A program made the translations under genes and the position numbers. Positions 8,058 through 11,798 of a stretch of 11,798 bases of DNA are shown here, piece after piece. Source of the stretch: Planctomycetota bacterium (GTDB lineage Bacteria; Planctomycetota; Phycisphaerae; Phycisphaerales; SM1A02); assembly GCA_022567855.1 (NCBI GenBank), contig JADFGE010000048.1, forward strand, positions 1 to 11,798, read 5' to 3'. Numbering within the stretch: position 1 is the stretch's first letter; the number at the start of each line of letters is the position of its first letter. The notes beneath the pieces are model-generated. The model searched no databases and had not been told where the DNA came from. It saw only the letters and a program-made list of their open reading frames with translations.

Positions 8058-9176
8058 TTACCTCGCTTGCTTGTAATCGTTGATCGCTCGCTTGAGCTGC
8101 ATCGCGGCGGCGAAGAGTTCGCTGGCAATGGTTTGGGCGGTCCGCTGCTGACGCGGCGGTAACGCCAGTTCGAGCAGGGCTTGGCGGGTTTGACGAATGG
8201 ACTTGACGTACAGCGTCATCACCTCGCGGTACGCGAGAAGCTGATCGTCCAAGCCGCGGATTTCCTTCGCATGGCGCTCGATCTCGTCAGCCAGTTGCTC
8301 CAATTGGCTGTGCGCCAGCTTGGTGTACGCGTTGCCGGAGGCTTTGGCTGGAAGTGACGGTAGAAGTCCGTCTTGCGGCCAGTCGGGAATCGCACTGAAC
8401 GTTTCATTGACTTGATTGATGATTTCATGCACGGTGCCGCGGTCGGCATCGGCGCCTCGCTCAACCGGGATTGTGAACTCGGCGGCGATTCGCGCGACGG
8501 TGCGCGCCAGGTCGTTCATCCGATCGGAGCGTTCGTCGACAGCCAGATCGTGCAGCCCCTTTCGTATGTTGTAGAAGCTCTGTGCATCATCTTCGAGCAG
8601 AACGAGGAATCGCTCGATGGCAGGTTGCGCTGCACGTACGGCTTGAGCGAATCGGCGGGCGGCGGCTTCCCGTTCGATCAATTCCAGTGCGAGCTTGGCT
8701 GCTCCTGCGAACGGCGTTACCTGCATCGCCGCATCGACGACAGTGTGGGAAGGGAACGTTTGCAGCGTTTGGATGAGGCCATCGACGGACGCGGCGATCT
8801 CGTCGGCTGAGCGCCCTTGCGCGACCGCTGCGAGCGCTTCGTTGTATTGACTCAACACCTGCCAGGCGCGCAGACGCACCCCAACATCGTCCGGAGCGCT
8901 GCTCGGATCAGTCAGCTCGGCCACGTCAAAATGGAAGCGATCAGACGCCTCGGCGTCTTGTTCGCGATTGGCTGATGCGGCCCGGCGTTCGATTTCCTCG
9001 TGCGCTTCTACCTGCAGGGCGTAGTCCAGCAATACTTCTTCGCCAACCGAGCGTACTCGCTCGAATGCGGAGGTGTACGACGCGAACTCCTGGGTGGGGA
9101 TACGGCTGCAGCCGAGCAGTAGACAGAGCATCGCTATCGTCATGACGAAGCTGGCTGTATAGTGAGCGAGTTTCAT
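8058..9176 (-). CDS. Helical lipoprotein, unknown function
   Basis: 372 residues. The signal peptide (MKLAHYTAS, then a hydrophobic run) ends in lipobox LLG-C with lipidated Cys23; Ser at +2 suggests no inner-membrane retention in the classical rule. The mature part is rich in Ala, Glu, Arg and Gln and looks alpha-helical throughout. It has coiled-coil-like stretches near the C-terminus (QLEQLADEIERHAKEIRGL, QTRQALLELALPPRQQRTA) and a milder hydrophobic segment near 160-180 (MQVTPFAGAAKLALEL). No domain is recognised. Start: a perfect AGGAGG lies 7 bases before ATG 9176. The frame is open a further 140 codons upstream, but that part is low-complexity and would place the lipoprotein signal internally. 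It is the first gene after a 416-base gap and probably heads the lipoprotein, small-protein and hydrolase unit. Confidence 0.85.
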   Translation of the reverse strand: MKLAHYTASFVMTIAMLCLLLGCSRIPTQEFASYTSAFERVRSVGEEVLLDYALQVEAHEEIERRAASANREQDAEASDRFHFDVAELTDPSSAPDDVGVRLRAWQVLSQYNEALAAVAQGRSADEIAASVDGLIQTLQTFPSHTVVDAAMQVTPFAGAAKLALELIEREAAARRFAQAVRAAQPAIERFLVLLEDDAQSFYNIRKGLHDLAVDERSDRMNDLARTVARIAAEFTIPVERGADADRGTVHEIINQVNETFSAIPDWPQDGLLPSLPAKASGNAYTKLAHSQLEQLADEIERHAKEIRGLDDQLLAYREVMTLYVKSIRQTRQALLELALPPRQQRTAQTIASELFAAAMQLKRAINDYKQAR

Positions 9177-9592
9177 TACGAAACCTCCTATTGCCGAGCT
9201 GTGCGTCGGCGGTGATGGCCGCGCCGCCCACCAGCCGCGGTGATACGCGCGACGGATACCGTCTGCGGTCGCATCGGGACCCGGATCCGCCAGGCCGTCG
9301 TGGTGCGGTGCAGCCCCGGCGTGAAGTAGACTAACAAATACCGAACACAAATCAAGGCCCGCGTCCGGATCTTCTCGAGGCTCGGCGCACAACCCAGGCG
9401 ATCCGGCTCGTGAACGGTGTCCAGGGCAGTCGCCTCTCCCAACATGTAACTCCCATCGCGGCAATTGCCTACAACGGATGGCTCTCAGGCGGCTCGTGCC
9501 AGCGGTGCATGCCCCGAGCGAAGCGAGAGTTCCCCCACGCCGTGAAGACGATGGTTCAGCACGCCCGACATCGCGGCACTGGTGCGAGACAA
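9177..9592. other. Gene-free stretch between the EEP and lipoprotein genes
   Basis: Open frames cross this stretch on both strands, but none has a Shine-Dalgarno, a recognisable motif or natural composition; they look like the usual GC-rich open-frame noise. The right part (9400-9590) is GC-rich with no clear dyad. A locally AT-richer patch at 9325-9356 contains the best promoter candidate. The Shine-Dalgarno of the lipoprotein gene lies at the left edge. No tRNA-like or repeated structure was found by eye. Confidence 0.5.
9328..9355 (-). promoter_or_regulatory. Possible promoter of the lipoprotein / small protein / hydrolase unit
   Basis: On the minus strand, TTGATT (9355-9350), a 16-base spacer and TAGTCT (9333-9328), in the only AT-richer patch of the 416-base gap. 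The -10 match is weak (3 of 6). A similar TAGTCTA string occurs upstream of the kinase gene at 3997-4003, so it may reflect a host-specific -10. It would leave a leader of about 145 bases before 9176. Confidence 0.28.
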
Positions 9593-10690
9593 TCATGGCG
9601 TGCCGGACTTGGCCGAGAGGTACTCCTTGCCAAAGTCAATCCCCAACTCGACCCACATGAGCAGATGGTCGGACATTTGGAAGGTGCGCCACTTCGAACG
9701 GTAGTACGTTGACTTGGAGCGATCGCTGCGCGGCTGTTCATTGGGTTTTCCGATGTTTGCGACGCGGTAGGACTTGCCCATTCGCGATGCGTAGGTTCGC
9801 TCGTCGTCGTTGGTGAAGACAACGTTGTAGAAATCGAACACGTTAGCTGACAGCACTTGCAAGCGATTCGGTCGCACCTTAAACGCGATCTGGTCGTAGC
9901 AGCGTTTCTTCTTTCCGATGTTGGTTACCGGGACTTGCTGCAAGGCGGGAGGAACGATGAAGCCGGCGTCGGTGATCGCCTTGAACGTCTTGTCCTGACG
10001 GCTATAGATGTTGAAGTCGCCGAGCAGGATGATATTGCGCGACCACGATGTCTCTTCGTCAGCGCGTTCGCTGAGGAAATCCGCAATGAGCTGAATCTCC
10101 TTGATACGTTTGGGGTTGTTCGGTTTATCCTTGCCATAGAGAATGTGGACCGTACAAAGCATGAAATCGAACCATCCCGCCCGAAATCCAACGAGATACG
10201 GCGTGCGATAGAGCTGGTCCGCCGGGTCATAGCGAATCGTTCTTCGACCTCGTCTGATTGCTTTAGCTGGGATAACGATTTCGCCGGCGACGCCGCCAAA
10301 CTTCACTTTGCGTGAGTCATAGAGGTATGCGAGTCGCTCGCGATTGCCCGGCCTTCCTTCTGTGACGTCCGTGACAACGTAATTCCAATTGTGTCCAAGA
10401 ATGCGCTGCACCTTGTCAAGGGCCTGTAGATCCTCGCGCACTTCCTGAAGAGCGACGAGATCAAAATAGGAGATGATTTCGGCGATGTAATAAAATGATT
10501 CGTCGAGCCTTCCGCCATACTTTCCCGCGCCAAATTCGCGTATGTTCCACGTGGCGAGGAGAAGCGTGTCGTTGAGCGTACGTGCTGGAACATTGTCGGT
10601 GGTTTCGATTGCATCGCGTAAGGCGAGCAGGCGCCTTGCCGATCGGCGTCCATCTCGGGTCGTCGAGTCGATGTTGTAGTAGAACGGCAT
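9593..10690 (-). CDS. Endonuclease/exonuclease/phosphatase (EEP) family protein
   Basis: 365 residues with a complete EEP (DNase I-like) active site: TWNIREFG (47-54) with Asn49, ALQEVRED (80-87) with metal-binding Glu83, GRPGNRERLAYLYD (112-125), CTVHI (179-183) with His182, LLGDFNIYS (222-230) with Asp225 and Asn227, CYDQIAF (264-270) with Asp266, and MSDHLLMWVEL (339-349) with the catalytic Asp341-His342 pair. Members cleave phosphodiesters in DNA or RNA, or phosphates from inositides and sphingolipids; the sequence does not settle which. There is no signal peptide, unlike secreted DNase I or sphingomyelinases. AGGAGG 9 bases before the ATG fixes the start. It is second in the minus-strand cassette, 142 bases after the SNase-like gene, so two nuclease-type folds are adjacent. 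Confidence 0.93.
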   Translation of the reverse strand: MPFYYNIDSTTRDGRRSARRLLALRDAIETTDNVPARTLNDTLLLATWNIREFGAGKYGGRLDESFYYIAEIISYFDLVALQEVREDLQALDKVQRILGHNWNYVVTDVTEGRPGNRERLAYLYDSRKVKFGGVAGEIVIPAKAIRRGRRTIRYDPADQLYRTPYLVGFRAGWFDFMLCTVHILYGKDKPNNPKRIKEIQLIADFLSERADEETSWSRNIILLGDFNIYSRQDKTFKAITDAGFIVPPALQQVPVTNIGKKKRCYDQIAFKVRPNRLQVLSANVFDFYNVVFTNDDERTYASRMGKSYRVANIGKPNEQPRSDRSKSTYYRSKWRTFQMSDHLLMWVELGIDFGKEYLSAKSGTP

Positions 10691-10832
10691 AAGCGCGATC
10701 CTCCTCTCTTGTCTCTATGTCTTACCAGCGATGGAGCGTGCGTCGTGCGTTTCGATCATCAAGCGATGAGAAGTTGATCATGGCAATCGTGGGTAAGGAC
10801 GTGGGATTCTCCTTGTCTGGCTGGTCAAAGCG

Positions 10833-11732
10833 CTATCCGGGAACAATGACGAGCTCTTCCGGGAAGTAGGTCATGGTGATGCGGTTGGTTCCTGTCACCT
10901 CGACCACATCGTGGAGGTTGCTAATCTCAGCGGTGGGGATGATCCACAGATCGTCGTCGCGATTGGGATCATCTCGGAGCCAGTCGTCGAATCCCGCCAC
11001 GCCGCGTCGAGTATTGGGGTCCCGGAAATACTTGAACAACCTTCGATAAAGCTTGGGCCAGATCGCGTATCGTGAAAGATCGTCGATCTTGCGGATTCGC
11101 GCGCCGCGGTTGGAGCGATCCACCGGCCAGAGCCCGCGGTTGGCGGACCAGGCGTTGAAGGCGAGATCGGTCAGGCGGTCTCGCAGGTCGCTGGGCAGTC
11201 CGGCGTAGTAGGCGGGGTACACCTCGCCCCGGCTCATGAGCTGCGCGTTGAGGCTCGTGTTGAGGCGAGCAACGTCCAGCCATATATCGCTGCCGTCCTG
11301 CTGCGATGTGGACCCGGCGAAGACGAACGCGACCGGCCGGCCGAACGGATCGATCGACCGGGTCAGGATGTACCCGGGTCGAGGATGGGGCGTCGCATCT
11401 CGCACGGAAGACGGGATGTCGGCATTGGGCGCGTATTCAACGTCGTCGAAGCCGATCATGCCCAGCAGCGTGTCACGGGCGGACACCGTGGGTTGCTCGA
11501 GCTGATGATTCGAGCCTTGATAATGCAGTTCGAGGGCGTCGATGCCCTCGACACGAAGCTGGACGAACCCTCCGCCGTTGAAATCCGCGCTGCGCCCGCC
11601 GACATCGTCGAGCAGATGAGGCTTGTTCGGCTTGAACCAGACGGAGTCGCCGTCGGGGCGGGAACCGACATGCCGATTGTTCTGCCCTTCATAAAAGAGA
11701 TGAAACTCGCCCTTGAGTAGTAGGTAGCCCAT
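10833..11732 (-). CDS. Staphylococcal-nuclease-like protein with C-terminal extension
   Basis: 299 residues. The core (about 20-205) matches the thermonuclease pattern with all five active-site positions: PDGDSVWF (Asp27, Asp29), VQLRVEGIDALE (Arg60, Asp65, Glu68), and DPFGRPVAFVF (Arg132), which I equate with Asp19/Asp21, Arg35, Asp40, Glu43 and Arg87 of the S. aureus enzyme. After it come LNTSLNAQLMSRGEVYPAYY, like the VNEALVRQGLA segment, and LAFNAWSANRGLW, the terminal helix of the fold. A further 90 or so residues (206-299) are extra, rich in Arg, Asp and Trp, with no known domain. The core is also longer than the classic 149-residue enzyme. There is no signal peptide, although most SNases are secreted. 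The start at 11732 has GAGG about 9 bases upstream. It is the first visible gene of the minus-strand cassette. DNA or RNA may be the substrate. Confidence 0.85.
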   Translation of the reverse strand: MGYLLLKGEFHLFYEGQNNRHVGSRPDGDSVWFKPNKPHLLDDVGGRSADFNGGGFVQLRVEGIDALELHYQGSNHQLEQPTVSARDTLLGMIGFDDVEYAPNADIPSSVRDATPHPRPGYILTRSIDPFGRPVAFVFAGSTSQQDGSDIWLDVARLNTSLNAQLMSRGEVYPAYYAGLPSDLRDRLTDLAFNAWSANRGLWPVDRSNRGARIRKIDDLSRYAIWPKLYRRLFKYFRDPNTRRGVAGFDDWLRDDPNRDDDLWIIPTAEISNLHDVVEVTGTNRITMTYFPEELVIVPG

Positions 11733-11763
11733 GCTTGGTCACCTCACACCGACGCACTGTGGC

Positions 11764-11798
11764 TCAACGACCGCGTCGACGAGCCTTCTTCGCAACCC
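11764..11798 (-). CDS. Possible C-terminal tail of an upstream basic protein (partial)
   Basis: Entering from the right edge, one minus-strand frame reads VAKKARRRGR and stops with TGA at 11766-11764, 31 bases before the SNase-like start. Lys/Arg-rich tails are common at protein C-termini, so this may be the end of the preceding gene, but ten codons are too few to prove coding. The other two minus-strand frames also stop before 11732. Confidence 0.2.
   Translation of the reverse strand, partial: VAKKARRRGR

Noticed and set aside
9177..9596. 140-codon upstream extension of the lipoprotein reading frame
   Set aside because: The extension would bury the lipoprotein signal; the perfect Shine-Dalgarno at ATG 9176 marks the real start. 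The extra sequence looks like random GC-rich translation.
10722..10781. 19-codon minus-strand open frame between the SNase-like and EEP genes, with AAGGAG at 10814-10809
   Set aside because: The AAGGAG is too far from the ATG and faces an ACG at the proper distance; too short and without motif support. It might be a gene remnant, but this cannot be shown.

Overview
The window holds about ten protein-coding genes in three blocks. All identifications come from reading motifs by eye; no database was searched. Most of the window (about 2200-11798) is GC-rich and looks like an uncultured member of the Planctomycetota, perhaps Phycisphaerae-like. The grounds are the Der sequence with its GKRNAGKS second P-loop, a stand-alone HAD-type Ser/Thr kinase, a membrane-anchored PGRP/amidase and a small lipoprotein. 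The left-hand groES-groEL pair reads more like Chloroflexota chaperonins, so the two parts may differ in ancestry or the contig may be mosaic.

Layout. (1) 1-2200, minus strand: groES then groEL, the latter cut by the left edge, behind a plausible sigma70-type promoter and a near-perfect CIRCE operator. This is a textbook HrcA-controlled heat-shock operon. groES most likely starts at a TTG that its strong Shine-Dalgarno points to. (2) 2202-4934, plus strand: a coiled-coil protein with a DxDxDG loop, a 67-residue lipoprotein, a membrane-anchored amidase-fold protein whose third zinc ligand appears to be Ser instead of Cys, and a minimal Ser/Thr kinase. Most starts here lack a Shine-Dalgarno. 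(3) 4996-11732, minus strand: in transcription order an SNase-like nuclease, an endonuclease/exonuclease/phosphatase (EEP) protein, a 416-base gene-free gap with a possible promoter, a helical lipoprotein, a small helical protein 6 bases downstream, an alpha/beta serine hydrolase, and finally the housekeeping ribosome GTPase Der, which converges on the kinase.

The most interesting part is the five-gene cassette at 6590-11732. Two different nuclease folds with complete active sites and no export signal, a predicted serine hydrolase, a lipoprotein and a small helical partner lie in one orientation, most with clear Shine-Dalgarno sites, unlike the plus-strand genes. I do not know a described system with this composition. 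A defence, DNA-processing or effector-like role is only a hypothesis. No tRNA, rRNA, CRISPR array or insertion sequence was seen.
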